Origin: Pedobacter cryoconitis | Lineage (GTDB): Bacteria > Bacteroidota > Bacteroidia > Sphingobacteriales > Sphingobacteriaceae | Assembly (NCBI GenBank): GCA_019352875.1 | Contig: JAAAFW010000006.1 | Location: 1,393,359-1,457,358, forward strand | DNA: 64,000 nucleotides | Direction of reading: 5' to 3' | Shown: piece after piece, positions 52,962-61,606 of the stretch | Numbering within the stretch: position 1 is the first letter of the stretch | Layout of the letters: each line of letters opens with the position of its first letter | Made by a program: the position numbers and the translations under genes | Notes under the pieces: model-generated | The model's database searches: none | Told to the model about the DNA's origin: nothing | Seen by the model: only the letters and a program-made list of their open reading frames with translations

Positions 52962-54344
52962 TTATTCAGCCGTTTTCTTTTCCATTGGTTTGGTCCAGAT
53001 TTTAAGTTCATCACATCCCAGATAATCCTCGTCAATTCTGATGTAGGTGTTTTTTCTGCGCTGCTCAAACCATTCACTCATAACACGGTCAGATTTCTGC
53101 TGCTGTGCTTTCTCCTTGAATTTAGTATAATCTTGTTCCAGATTCCCTTTGTGTGGTGGAATTTTGGATTTAAGAAATACTATTTTATAACCTTCTTTGC
53201 CATCCTGACCAGTGAAAGTAACAGGTCTGGAAATTTCTCCAACTTTCATTGTATCTACAACAAGGAAGGTTTTAGGATCAAGTTTGTCAGCAGGGATAAA
53301 TGTAGTTCTGGCAGTTACGTTGTCAGCAAAAAGAATCATACCGCCGTTATATTTGGATTCTTTGTCTGCAGAGTATAATGAAGCAGCAGCAGAGAATGAC
53401 AATTTTTTATCGATCAGGTTATTGTAAACACTGTCGGCATGTAGTTTTACGCGGTTTAAACTTTCAGGCGTAGTCTGAGGGCGAATCAGGATATGTCTTG
53501 CATGAACCTGTTCACCACGTCTTTCAATAACCTGCAATACGTGATACCCAAATTCTGTTTCAAATACCGGAGAAAGATCTCCTGGTTTTAATTTGAATGC
53601 ATATGCGGTAAATTCTTTAGCCATCATTGTACGATCAAAGAAACCAAGATCTCCACCTTCGGCAGCAGAACCCGGATCTTCAGAGTAAGTTTTAGCAAGG
53701 AAGCCAAAATCTTCTCCACTCTTAACACGTAATCTGATCGCATCCAGTTTATCAAAATAACGTTGTTTCTCAATTTTAGTCAGTTCAGGATGTAACACAA
53801 TTTCACCCACCTCATACTCAGCCGGGATATCTGGTAAACTGTCTTTTTTATAAGAATCGTAATATTTTTTAACTTCAATAGGAGTAATACTCACTTTTTC
53901 CGTGATTGTACCCTGCATTTTGTTGGCTTGCAACTGGTCGCGGATATCAGGTCTCAACTCGTCTTTGTATTGCAGAACAGAGCGGTTAAGGAATTCTTCC
54001 AGTTTATCCTGACCACCGGCACGCTGAATCTGATAACGCATTCTCCTGTCCAGTTCATCATCGACCTGCTTGTCATCGACCATTACCGAATCGATATCGG
54101 CCTGTTGTTTTAACAGGTGCTGTACCAGCATTTGCTGTAAAATATAACATTTAACTTTTTCATCCACCGGATTACCTGAGTTCAGGTACATCACGTATTG
54201 CTGATTGAGTTCCGACAATAAGATCACATCACTTCCCAATACGGCGACTACCTTATCAACGCTTTTGGATTGTGGTTTTATCTGAGCCTGTGCGTTAAAA
54301 AACAAGAAGAGTAATCCACTTGCTAACCATAAAACTTTCTTCAT
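52962..54344 (-). CDS. SurA-like periplasmic peptidyl-prolyl isomerase, two parvulin domains
   Basis: An outer-membrane protein chaperone of 460 residues. A signal peptide (1-20) is followed by a SurA-N-like helical domain (VDKVVAVLGSDVILLSELNQQY...), a first parvulin domain (about 175-275, with SEDPGSAAEGGDLGFF and FGYHVLQVIERR) and a second (VHARHILIRPQ ... YSADKESKYNGGMILF). The second looks less complete. It lies downstream of the short SurA-N-like gene on the same strand (62-nt gap) and ends at the 66-nt terminator. Confidence 0.93.
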   Translation of the reverse strand: MKKVLWLASGLLFLFFNAQAQIKPQSKSVDKVVAVLGSDVILLSELNQQYVMYLNSGNPVDEKVKCYILQQMLVQHLLKQQADIDSVMVDDKQVDDELDRRMRYQIQRAGGQDKLEEFLNRSVLQYKDELRPDIRDQLQANKMQGTITEKVSITPIEVKKYYDSYKKDSLPDIPAEYEVGEIVLHPELTKIEKQRYFDKLDAIRLRVKSGEDFGFLAKTYSEDPGSAAEGGDLGFFDRTMMAKEFTAYAFKLKPGDLSPVFETEFGYHVLQVIERRGEQVHARHILIRPQTTPESLNRVKLHADSVYNNLIDKKLSFSAAASLYSADKESKYNGGMILFADNVTARTTFIPADKLDPKTFLVVDTMKVGEISRPVTFTGQDGKEGYKIVFLKSKIPPHKGNLEQDYTKFKEKAQQQKSDRVMSEWFEQRRKNTYIRIDEDYLGCDELKIWTKPMEKKTAE

Positions 54345-54406
54345 TATACTTTATTCAATTATATTTTATTTGCAAATCTACTATTATTCAACGATTTGTC
54401 AGCTGT

Positions 54407-54994
54407 TTATCTGACCAGCGAACCCAGTAGGTGCTGGTTGATACTAACCCGATACCTGGTACGCAGCGAGTTGATCCATTCACACTCCAGTTCATGCTGG
54501 TAATCTTCAGTGACTTCATCTCTTACTTCTTCAAATGGCCTATCCTGATAAGAACTCTGGTGACTCGTGTAAAAACTAAGTATACCGTTTTCAGAATGAT
54601 TTGCAGCTTCCCATATTTTTTGCTGGGTTATGCTATAAAAAAGCAACGCATCCTTTAATTCATTCATTAGCATCTTTTCATGTTCCTGGCCGGGCTTCAC
54701 CTTTAATTGTTGTTGCAATGCAGCTTGATAAGAACCTGTTTCTGCCAGAAAAGAGCTATCCTGATCCATCTTTGCAGCAATTGCATCCTGTACTTTCAGT
54801 TTGAAGTCTATATAAATATTTAGAAAAGAGATAAGGTCATCGAGATTCGGAGCTGATTTATCTGGTCTGTGCCGCTGATAAACCCAGTTAAATTCTTTCA
54901 GGCTCAGCTCTTTGCCATTAATCACAGCAACGCTTTGCGCCTGGGAGCCTAAATACAAAAAACAAAATAGGAACAAACTGCCGGCTTTCTTCAC
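54407..54994 (-). CDS. SurA-N-like exported protein without isomerase domain
   Basis: A protein of 195 residues starting with GTG at 54994 (MKKAGSLFLFCFLYLGSQAQ, signal peptide). The stretch VAVINGKELSLKEFNWVYQRH and INIYIDFKLKVQDAIAAKMDQD resembles the N-terminal chaperone part of peptidyl-prolyl isomerases, but the parvulin domain is absent. The C-terminus (FYTSHQSSYQDRPFEEVRDEVTEDYQ) resembles the end of such proteins. It may chaperone outer-membrane proteins with the gene next door (inference). Confidence 0.75.
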   Translation of the reverse strand: MKKAGSLFLFCFLYLGSQAQSVAVINGKELSLKEFNWVYQRHRPDKSAPNLDDLISFLNIYIDFKLKVQDAIAAKMDQDSSFLAETGSYQAALQQQLKVKPGQEHEKMLMNELKDALLFYSITQQKIWEAANHSENGILSFYTSHQSSYQDRPFEEVRDEVTEDYQHELECEWINSLRTRYRVSINQHLLGSLVR

Positions 54995-55099
54995 AAAGGT
55001 TAAATAGGTATTTTGAGGTATAAAAGTAACAAATTAAGGCGCTATAATAAGATATTTAACTAATTTTAACACAAAATTTAATTCTCAAAATAAACCTTC

Positions 55100-55615
55100 A
55101 TGGGCCAGCAACTCATCCAACATGATGCCGCACTCCGTATGTTCTTTACGGAAGAAATTTACCTGCAGCAGGAACAGGAGCCGGTTGTAATGCAAGCCCC
55201 AGCTGTATTGCCTGTTTCAGTTCCCGAAATCAGTTATAAATTTCTGGGCAAGAATCAGCGGCAGATTCTGATCCTGGTACAGGATGAAAATGAAGAAGTC
55301 AGCTCTGTTGAAGGAAGGGAATTGCTTCGGAATATTGTAAAAGCAATTCAGCTTACAGCAAATGATTTTGCCCTGCTGAATTATTCGGTCTGCAGCACAA
55401 GCAGGCATGAAGATCTTTTCACTTATTTCAAACCCAGGATTGTACTGAGCTTTGGGGTAAGCACTTCTTTGCTGGGGTTGCCGGATAAAAATAGCAATGA
55501 ACTGGTATTTCATGAACAGATCCAAATGATCTTTTCTGGAAATCTGCACCACCTTGCCACAGACTTGAATGGAAAAAAGGCACTCTGGGGGAGCCTGAAG
55601 AAATTAGAATTATGA
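55100..55615 (+). CDS. Uncharacterised protein preceding rdgB
   Basis: 171 residues, soluble, no signal. After a low-complexity linker (EQEPVVMQAPAVLPVSVPE) comes an alpha/beta domain: KNQRQILILVQDENEEVSS ... FTYFKPRIVLSFGVSTSLLGLPDKNSNELV. The phrase PRIVLSFGVSTSLLGL faintly recalls the uracil-glycosylase-like fold seen in HolD (DNA polymerase III psi), but this is only a resemblance. The stop overlaps the rdgB start by 4 nt (ATGA), so the two are co-translated. Confidence 0.75.
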   Translation: MGQQLIQHDAALRMFFTEEIYLQQEQEPVVMQAPAVLPVSVPEISYKFLGKNQRQILILVQDENEEVSSVEGRELLRNIVKAIQLTANDFALLNYSVCSTSRHEDLFTYFKPRIVLSFGVSTSLLGLPDKNSNELVFHEQIQMIFSGNLHHLATDLNGKKALWGSLKKLEL

Positions 55616-56196
55616 GTAGAAAATTAGTATTCGCAACACAGAATAAACATAAAACACAAGAGGTAAGTGCAATTTTAAAGAGCGCGTATGAAGTACTTAA
55701 TCTCCTTGATATTGGCTGTACCACTGATATTCCTGAGACTGCCAGCAGCTTTGCAGGAAATGCTTCTCTGAAAAGTAAATATGTTGCAGAAAACTTTGGA
55801 CTGGATTGTTTTGCTGATGACAGCGGATTAGAGGTTAAGGCACTCAAAGATGAACCTGGAATTTACTCTGCACGTTATGCCGGCGGGGGAGGCGATCAGG
55901 CTAACCTTGAACTCGTGTTGAAGAAGATGAATGGAGTCACGGATAGGCGCGCACGTTTTGTAACAGTTATTTCGCTGCTGATGAACGGAAAAGAATATTT
56001 CTTTGAAGGCAGGGTTAATGGTACATTAAGAGAAGAGCCTTCTGGCACAGCTGGTTTTGGTTATGATCCGATCTTCCAGCCAGACGGATATTCCGTTACT
56101 TTTGCTGAAATGAGCGGCGAAGAAAAAAACGCAATCAGCCACCGTGGTTTGGCTATGAAGCAACTGATCGCTTTCCTGAACTCAGAAATTATTTAA
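55612..56196 (+). CDS. rdgB: Non-canonical purine NTP pyrophosphatase (RdgB/HAM1)
   Basis: Removes ITP, dITP and XTP from the nucleotide pool. The 194 residues include the substrate loop ATQNKHKTQEV near the start, the metal-binding aspartates in CFADDSGLEVKAL, the GIYSARYAGG loop and the C-terminal GFGYDPIFQP and SHRGLAM. Length is normal. The 3' end overlaps the convergent OstA-like gene by 8 nt. Confidence 0.97.
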   Translation: MSRKLVFATQNKHKTQEVSAILKSAYEVLNLLDIGCTTDIPETASSFAGNASLKSKYVAENFGLDCFADDSGLEVKALKDEPGIYSARYAGGGGDQANLELVLKKMNGVTDRRARFVTVISLLMNGKEYFFEGRVNGTLREEPSGTAGFGYDPIFQPDGYSVTFAEMSGEEKNAISHRGLAMKQLIAFLNSEII

Positions 56197-58444
56197 GTTT
56201 CTTAAGCAGAGTGTCCGCAGCTGGTTTAGCCAGAGGAGCGACAATGTCTGCTGCTTTTTTAATTTCATCTGATTTTTTAAGCAGACTGTCTGTAACAGGT
56301 TTAACTACCGGAAGGAGTGCCCCGGCAGCTTTCTTTACTTCATTTGCAGCGGTTATCTGCTTCGGCAGAACTGTCGTTTTGCCTTTACCTGCAGCTGCTG
56401 CAGGTTTTGGTTTGGCAGGAGGTTTAAAGTTTACAATGTCTTTCTTTGATCGGGGCCTGAGTTCAGGCTTCCAGATAAATCCTGTTAAAATCACATCCTC
56501 TTTCAGATCTTCAACCGGGGTTGTTGCACCTTCTACATCTTTGATTGGAACTACGTCCTGTATTTCGCTATTCTTGAAAATTACCTTAATCCTGCTACTG
56601 ATGGTCTGGTTCATTTTATCATATTTCTTTCCATCGTCTGTCTTGGTGAAATATACGCTTTCCGCATTTCCATCAACATACATACTGTTCAGTTTACCAT
56701 CTTTGAAAAATCCGGTAATTAATTTGCCTTTTACCTGATTGAATTTTGCACTATCAGGCTCTACGTTTACGGCGAAAGCATTCTGTAATATCTGTATGGA
56801 GTTGATTTTCTTATTTCGCAACTGAACGTAAATTGTATCGCCTGTCTGTTGCGAACTCTGCGACCAGATTATCGGATTTTTATACCAGCGTAATGTGGAA
56901 TCTGCCGCAGTATAAAAAAGGGAGTCTGCTTTAGCCTGCATATTTGATTTATAGACCCGCACATTGTGGAAAGCCTTAATTGCCCGCGTACGCATCGTGT
57001 CAAGCGGATTCACAGGCAGGCTATCCTTTACGCCCGGTTTCTTTTTGCCCAGATTAACCGGTGGAAGCAGTTGTTTAACTGTTTTCGCGATAGCTGTATC
57101 TTTTGGCTGTGGCGAAATTTTCTTTAAACTGTCTGTTGCGGCTTCTTTAGGTTTAGTTTCTTCTTTGGATTTTGTTTCATCCTTAGATTTTAATTCTTCT
57201 TTTGACTTAGCTTCTTCTTCTGGTTTTTTCAGTACAGCACTTTCTTTGCCTGTTCGTCCGGCATATTTCTCTGCTTCCGAAGTCTCTTGCTGGCGAACCA
57301 GGCTGGCTTTGCCCTCCCGGTTTTCTTCGCCGAGTTCATTGTCTTTTTTAATAACTGGGCCATCAAGTAAACGGAGCGACTTCTGCAGTACCATTTGTGT
57401 TTCCAGTGTATCTGCGCCCAGCCACAAACTATCAGGTTGTTTAATATTATTTACGAGTACAGAATCGTTGGTACCCATTCCCAGATAAGCATTTTTAGTG
57501 ACAACGGTACGTTGGTCATTCTTATAGTAGTAACCCAGCTGGCCGCGTAACATCATATGATCAGTAGTGTCCTGAAAAACAATATTCCGGACAGCTTTAC
57601 CGTACCCGGCCTTACCATCGTAATATAAGCTGTCTCCTTTTAACGAGCGGCTTCCTGAGGTATAGAGGTTCTTCTTTCCGAAATAGGCATACGTTGTATT
57701 GGTATTATATGCGCCGTTTTCGGTGTAGAGATTTCCGCCGTCTTTTTCTTTGATATTAGTTGGGCCATAGAAATAGGCCCAGTTGGTTAATGTATTATAA
57801 CGCAGGGTATCAGACTTGATGACACTCTGCTCGGTAACCACTACGGCATTATATCTGAAATAAGCATCTCTCGAGTTCGCAAAATAGAACCCGTTTTTAC
57901 TGGTTATGGTAGCGTCTTTGGTAACAATTTTACCACCATTAACATAAGTACCCACTTTGGAGACCATGTCATAATCCAGTACGTTAGTGGTTAGCACAGA
58001 CGTCTTATCTACCATTCGAACCCTCTCAGTCAGGTGGGCAATTTTCGCATTGCCATCATAATTGAGCTTGTCTGAATAAATGTTTATCGTATCGGCCTGA
58101 TTGATATGGACATTGTCATAGGCTTCAAAATAGTTTTTGGAGGTATAGAAAACAGCACTATCGCAAGTGAGAATGGCATTTTCATGCTTAAAGACCGGCT
58201 TGCGCAGGTAAGTAATGTCGGTTTTGGTAATAATGCGGCTTCTTTCTGAGCTTTGCAGAATAATTTTCGTTCTTTGCTGTGCGGATTGCGCAGCAGTTGG
58301 TGTCGTCTGAGCGGAAAGTGCAGCAGGCAGCAGCAGGCAAACTGATATGCAGACCAGAAGTCTGAACAGTATGCTTTTTCTACTTTGAAAGGCAACATAG
58401 CCTGATACAGAATTTAATTTACCGGGGGTGTGTAATTTTTGCAC
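56189..58444 (-). CDS. OstA/LptA-like outer-membrane biogenesis protein
   Basis: A protein of 751 residues from a GTG at 58444; no ATG is available before the signal-like helix SILFRLLVCISVCLLLPAALSAQ (about 25-47). Beta-jellyroll OstA repeats follow (ENAILTCDSAVFYTSKNYFEAYDNVHINQADTINI, then KTSVLTTNVLDYDMVSKVG and similar). About residues 380-480 are a charged linker with KSKEELKSKDETKSKEETK-type repeats. A second OstA-like block (KAFHNVRVYKSNMQAKADSLFY) and an Ala/Lys-rich tail with two near copies of ADxLLKKxDEIKKAA end it. Probable role in LPS transport, inferred from the fold. Confidence 0.85.
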   Translation of the reverse strand: MQKLHTPGKLNSVSGYVAFQSRKSILFRLLVCISVCLLLPAALSAQTTPTAAQSAQQRTKIILQSSERSRIITKTDITYLRKPVFKHENAILTCDSAVFYTSKNYFEAYDNVHINQADTINIYSDKLNYDGNAKIAHLTERVRMVDKTSVLTTNVLDYDMVSKVGTYVNGGKIVTKDATITSKNGFYFANSRDAYFRYNAVVVTEQSVIKSDTLRYNTLTNWAYFYGPTNIKEKDGGNLYTENGAYNTNTTYAYFGKKNLYTSGSRSLKGDSLYYDGKAGYGKAVRNIVFQDTTDHMMLRGQLGYYYKNDQRTVVTKNAYLGMGTNDSVLVNNIKQPDSLWLGADTLETQMVLQKSLRLLDGPVIKKDNELGEENREGKASLVRQQETSEAEKYAGRTGKESAVLKKPEEEAKSKEELKSKDETKSKEETKPKEAATDSLKKISPQPKDTAIAKTVKQLLPPVNLGKKKPGVKDSLPVNPLDTMRTRAIKAFHNVRVYKSNMQAKADSLFYTAADSTLRWYKNPIIWSQSSQQTGDTIYVQLRNKKINSIQILQNAFAVNVEPDSAKFNQVKGKLITGFFKDGKLNSMYVDGNAESVYFTKTDDGKKYDKMNQTISSRIKVIFKNSEIQDVVPIKDVEGATTPVEDLKEDVILTGFIWKPELRPRSKKDIVNFKPPAKPKPAAAAGKGKTTVLPKQITAANEVKKAAGALLPVVKPVTDSLLKKSDEIKKAADIVAPLAKPAADTLLKKLK

Positions 58445-58448
58445 TTCA

Positions 58449-58456
58449 CAAAGTTA
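58449..58456 (-). promoter_or_regulatory. -7 box of the OstA-like gene
   Basis: Minus strand TAACTTTG, a full match to TAnnTTTG, 4 nt before the GTG start. It supports the GTG and implies an almost leaderless transcript. Confidence 0.5.
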
Positions 58457-58497
58457 GGTTTTTGCCAGGCAATTTTATGGGTCCGTATACATATTGT

Positions 58498-58505
58498 TAA
58501 TTTTG
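58498..58505 (+). promoter_or_regulatory. -7 box of tilS
   Basis: TAATTTTG, a full match to TAnnTTTG, 4 nt before the tilS ATG. It is divergent from the OstA-like box 42 nt away. Confidence 0.5.
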
Positions 58506-58509
58506 AAAG

Positions 58510-59841
58510 ATGTTACCACTACATAGTTTTACTGAATTTATCAGGCAACAGGGTTTGTTTGAAGCAGGTGATCGTATTTTACTGGCAGTTAGTGGCGGGA
58601 AAGATTCAGTACTGATGACCCGTTTTTTTCACGCAGCGGGTTTTCAATTCGGGATAGCTCACTGTAATTTTGGTCTGCGTGGAACGGAGTCTGTTCGCGA
58701 TGAAGAATTTGTAAGGGCACTGGCAAGCGAGCTTGAAGTGCCCTTCTACGTAACGCACTTCAAGACTAAAAGCTTTGCTTCTTCCAAGAGGATTTCTACA
58801 CAAATGGCCGCCAGGGAACTGCGCTATACCTGGTTTGAACAAATCAGGCAGGAGGAAAATTATGCAAAGATTGCACTTGCACAGCATCAGGATGATGCAA
58901 TCGAGACGGTCTTGCTTAATCTGGTCCGTGGAACCGGTATTGCTGGCCTGCATGGAATACAGGCAAAAAGAGATTATTTGATCCGTCCTTTGCTCTACCT
59001 GAACAGGGAGACGGTAGATTCACTGATCCGGTCTAACGAAATAAACTATGTGGAGGATAGTTCAAACTCCAGTACAGCCTATGCCAGAAATAAGATCAGG
59101 CTGGAAGTTATTCCCAGATTGAAAGAAATTAATCCCGGACTTGACTACACGTTTATGCAGAATATAGAAAGATTTGCGGAAACGGAAATACTGCTACAGC
59201 AAGCCGTTAGTCGCGCTACCACAGGATTGATCCGGGAAGAAAGCGGGACATTGAAACTCAGCATTGCAGGTGTGGGCGCTCTGCATCCGGCAAAGTTATT
59301 ACTCGGTGGTGTTTTAAAAGCCTATAATTTTACGGAAACAGTGGTATCAGACTTGTTGAATTCATTATCCGGGCAGAGTGGAACATCGTTTTACAGTGAC
59401 ACGCACCGTATCACGATTGATCGCGATGACCTCCTTTTACTACATTTAGATCAGGTTGGTATTCAGCCGGTCTCTGTACATGCAGATGATAGTGTGATCA
59501 GTTTACCCGGTCAGAAAATCAGCATTAGGCAAAGTGAAGACATCCGGTTTGAAAGAAATCAGCAGGTTGCCTACACGGATGCGGCTAAACTGATTTATCC
59601 GCTGATTATCCGGCAATGGGAAGAGGGGGATCGTTTTATGCCTTTGGGAATGCGGCAGTTTAAAAAAATAAGCGACTTTTTTATAGATCAGAAAGTGCCC
59701 CTGCCACTGAAATCGCAGATTCCGGTACTGCTCAATGGTAATGGAGAAGTAATCTGGATTGCAGGAATGCGTCAGGACAATCGCTACAAAGTGACCTCAT
59801 CCACAAAAAAAGTCGTTATATTCGAGCAGAAAATAAAATAG
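58510..59841 (+). CDS. tilS: tRNA(Ile)-lysidine synthase
   Basis: Modifies C34 of the tRNA-Ile that reads AUA codons, using lysine and ATP. The 443 residues start with the N-type ATP pyrophosphatase loop AVSGGKDSVLM (about 27-37). Also visible are IAHCNFGLRGTES, AQHQDDAIETVLLNLVRGTG, RPLL and DSSN, then the TilS substrate-binding domain and the C-terminal domain (RQWEEGDRFMPLGMRQFKKISDFFID). Complete. The following membrane gene begins on the base right after the stop. Confidence 0.97.
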   Translation: MLPLHSFTEFIRQQGLFEAGDRILLAVSGGKDSVLMTRFFHAAGFQFGIAHCNFGLRGTESVRDEEFVRALASELEVPFYVTHFKTKSFASSKRISTQMAARELRYTWFEQIRQEENYAKIALAQHQDDAIETVLLNLVRGTGIAGLHGIQAKRDYLIRPLLYLNRETVDSLIRSNEINYVEDSSNSSTAYARNKIRLEVIPRLKEINPGLDYTFMQNIERFAETEILLQQAVSRATTGLIREESGTLKLSIAGVGALHPAKLLLGGVLKAYNFTETVVSDLLNSLSGQSGTSFYSDTHRITIDRDDLLLLHLDQVGIQPVSVHADDSVISLPGQKISIRQSEDIRFERNQQVAYTDAAKLIYPLIIRQWEEGDRFMPLGMRQFKKISDFFIDQKVPLPLKSQIPVLLNGNGEVIWIAGMRQDNRYKVTSSTKKVVIFEQKIK

Positions 59842-60336
59842 ATGAGCAATAAGTACGCATTTCTGGAGAAACAATATATAGGACGTGACTACATCAGAAT
59901 TTGTATCCGTCTGTTAATGGCATCTTTCTGTTTTGGTGCTTATGTTTATGAAAGAGACCGGGATAATACCCAGGACTTGTTTCTGGTTGTCGGTTTCGGG
60001 ATTATAGGTATTTCCATCATTTTATTGTTTCTTATCCAGTATAAGACAATTATTCATAACAAGAGCCTGGTTATCGACGGTCTCTGGACGGCAAAAAAGG
60101 TTAAAATTGATTTGAATAGTATTGTCGCTGTAAGAAAAGATACTTACAGTAACTATTTGTTTAATAACCCGGTATATAATCTTCATAGAAAAGGAAGTAT
60201 TCGATTCTATTCGTCTGGTAAAGACGCAGTTGTACTTACAGATAGAGACGGGCTGGAATATTATATAGGCACACAGCGCCCAAATGAAATGTATCTTGTG
60301 ATTCAGGCTGAAATGAATTTGCCGAAGGGTAAATAA
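59842..60336 (+). CDS. Small membrane protein, PH-like, unknown
   Basis: 164 residues beginning directly after the tilS stop, so very likely co-transcribed. Two hydrophobic helices lie at about 21-37 (IRLLMASFCFGAYVY) and 47-67 (FLVVGFGIIGISIILLFLIQY). The C-terminal half is beta-rich (TIIHNKSLVIDGLWTAKKVKIDLNSIVAVRKDTY ... VVLTDRDGLEYYIGTQRPNEM) and recalls bacterial PH-domain membrane proteins. No function assigned. Confidence 0.75.
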   Translation: MSNKYAFLEKQYIGRDYIRICIRLLMASFCFGAYVYERDRDNTQDLFLVVGFGIIGISIILLFLIQYKTIIHNKSLVIDGLWTAKKVKIDLNSIVAVRKDTYSNYLFNNPVYNLHRKGSIRFYSSGKDAVVLTDRDGLEYYIGTQRPNEMYLVIQAEMNLPKGK

Positions 60337-60423
60337 ATTGCAATAGTTTAACATAAAGCTCAGATTTAGTACTGTACTTTGCAGCCATAGATTTTGACTC
60401 AAAATTCTTAATTTCTAAATTTG

Positions 60424-61572
60424 ATGAAGATAGGTATTGTTTGTTATCCTACTTTTGGTGGGAGTGGGGTAGTCGCCACTGAATTGGGAAAGGCACTGGC
60501 AGGAGAGGGCCATCAGGTTCACTTTATTACCTACAGCCAACCCGCAAGACTTGATTTTTTCTCTTCCAATCTTTATTATCACGAAGTATCCGTCAGGGAT
60601 TATCCATTATTTGATTATGCACCTTATGAGTCGGCCTTAGCCAGTAAACTGGTTGATGTGGTTCGCTTTGAACAGCTCGATATTCTGCATGTACATTATG
60701 CTATCCCTCATGCCTCCGCTGCGTTTATGGCGAAGCAGATCCTGGAAACTTACGGCATAAATATTCCGGTAGTGACCACGCTCCACGGAACGGACATAAC
60801 ACTGGTTGGTAAAGACCCAACCTATAAACCAGTAGTTACATTTTCAATCAACAAATCTGATGGTGTAACCACAGTTTCTGAGAATTTGCGCGAAGACACG
60901 ATGAAACACTTCGATATCCAGAACGAGATTCGTGTTATTCCGAACTTTATAGATTTTTCACGTTTTAGTTCCCGCCCGAAGGAGCATTTTAAGAAAGCTA
61001 TTGCTCCGGGAAATGAACGGATCCTTATTCATACGTCAAACTTCAGAAAAGTAAAACGTACAGCAGATGTGATTAAAATGTTCCGGTTGATTCTGGATAA
61101 GATTCCATCCAAATTGCTAATGGTAGGGGATGGACCCGACCGTGCAAATAATGAGATGTTATGCAGGGATCTGGGAATATGTGATCATGTTAGGTTTTTA
61201 GGTAAACAAGACGCCATTGAGGAAATACTTTCAGTATCAGATTTGTTTCTCATGCCTTCAGAAACTGAAAGTTTCGGCCTTGCTGCACTGGAAGCAATGG
61301 CTTGTCGTGTACCTATTATTACGTCCAATGCCGGAGGGTTACCGGAACTGAATGTCGATGGTTTCTGTGGATATATGAGTGCTGTTGGTGATATAGAAGA
61401 TATGGCAGCAAAGGCGATTAAAATCCTTCAGGATGATGTGATTCTTGAGCAGTTTAAAACGAATGCGTTTACAAGGGCACAGGATTTCGATCTGAAAAAG
61501 ATTCTTCCGGTGTATATAGATTATTATACGGAGGTAATCGCTAACACAAAAAAGAAGACCTTTTCTGCTTAA
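60424..61572 (+). CDS. bshA: N-acetyl-alpha-D-glucosaminyl L-malate synthase (bacillithiol step 1)
   Basis: Joins GlcNAc to L-malate from UDP-GlcNAc, the first step to bacillithiol. The start is the ATG at 60424 (MKIGIVCYPTFGGSGVVATELGKALA); an in-frame TTG precedes it. The 382 residues match BshA of Bacillus in the opening GGSGVVATELG, the HFITYSQPARL loop and HVHYAIPHA. The GT-B family 4 donor motif is MPSETESFGLAALEAMACRVP. Several Bacteroidota make bacillithiol. The last 25 nt form half of a terminator. Confidence 0.95.
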   Translation: MKIGIVCYPTFGGSGVVATELGKALAGEGHQVHFITYSQPARLDFFSSNLYYHEVSVRDYPLFDYAPYESALASKLVDVVRFEQLDILHVHYAIPHASAAFMAKQILETYGINIPVVTTLHGTDITLVGKDPTYKPVVTFSINKSDGVTTVSENLREDTMKHFDIQNEIRVIPNFIDFSRFSSRPKEHFKKAIAPGNERILIHTSNFRKVKRTADVIKMFRLILDKIPSKLLMVGDGPDRANNEMLCRDLGICDHVRFLGKQDAIEEILSVSDLFLMPSETESFGLAALEAMACRVPIITSNAGGLPELNVDGFCGYMSAVGDIEDMAAKAIKILQDDVILEQFKTNAFTRAQDFDLKKILPVYIDYYTEVIANTKKKTFSA

Positions 61573-61590
61573 GAGAAGGTCTTCTTTTTT
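61548..61590. terminator. Bidirectional terminator built into the end of bshA
   Basis: AAAAAAGAAGACCTT (61548-61562) and AAGGTCTTCTTTTTT (61576-61590) form a 15-bp stem. The left arm is inside the bshA coding sequence (last Lys-rich codons). It also serves the convergent lactonase gene. Confidence 0.85.
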
Positions 61591-61606
61591 GTTTCTGTTC
61601 TGAATA

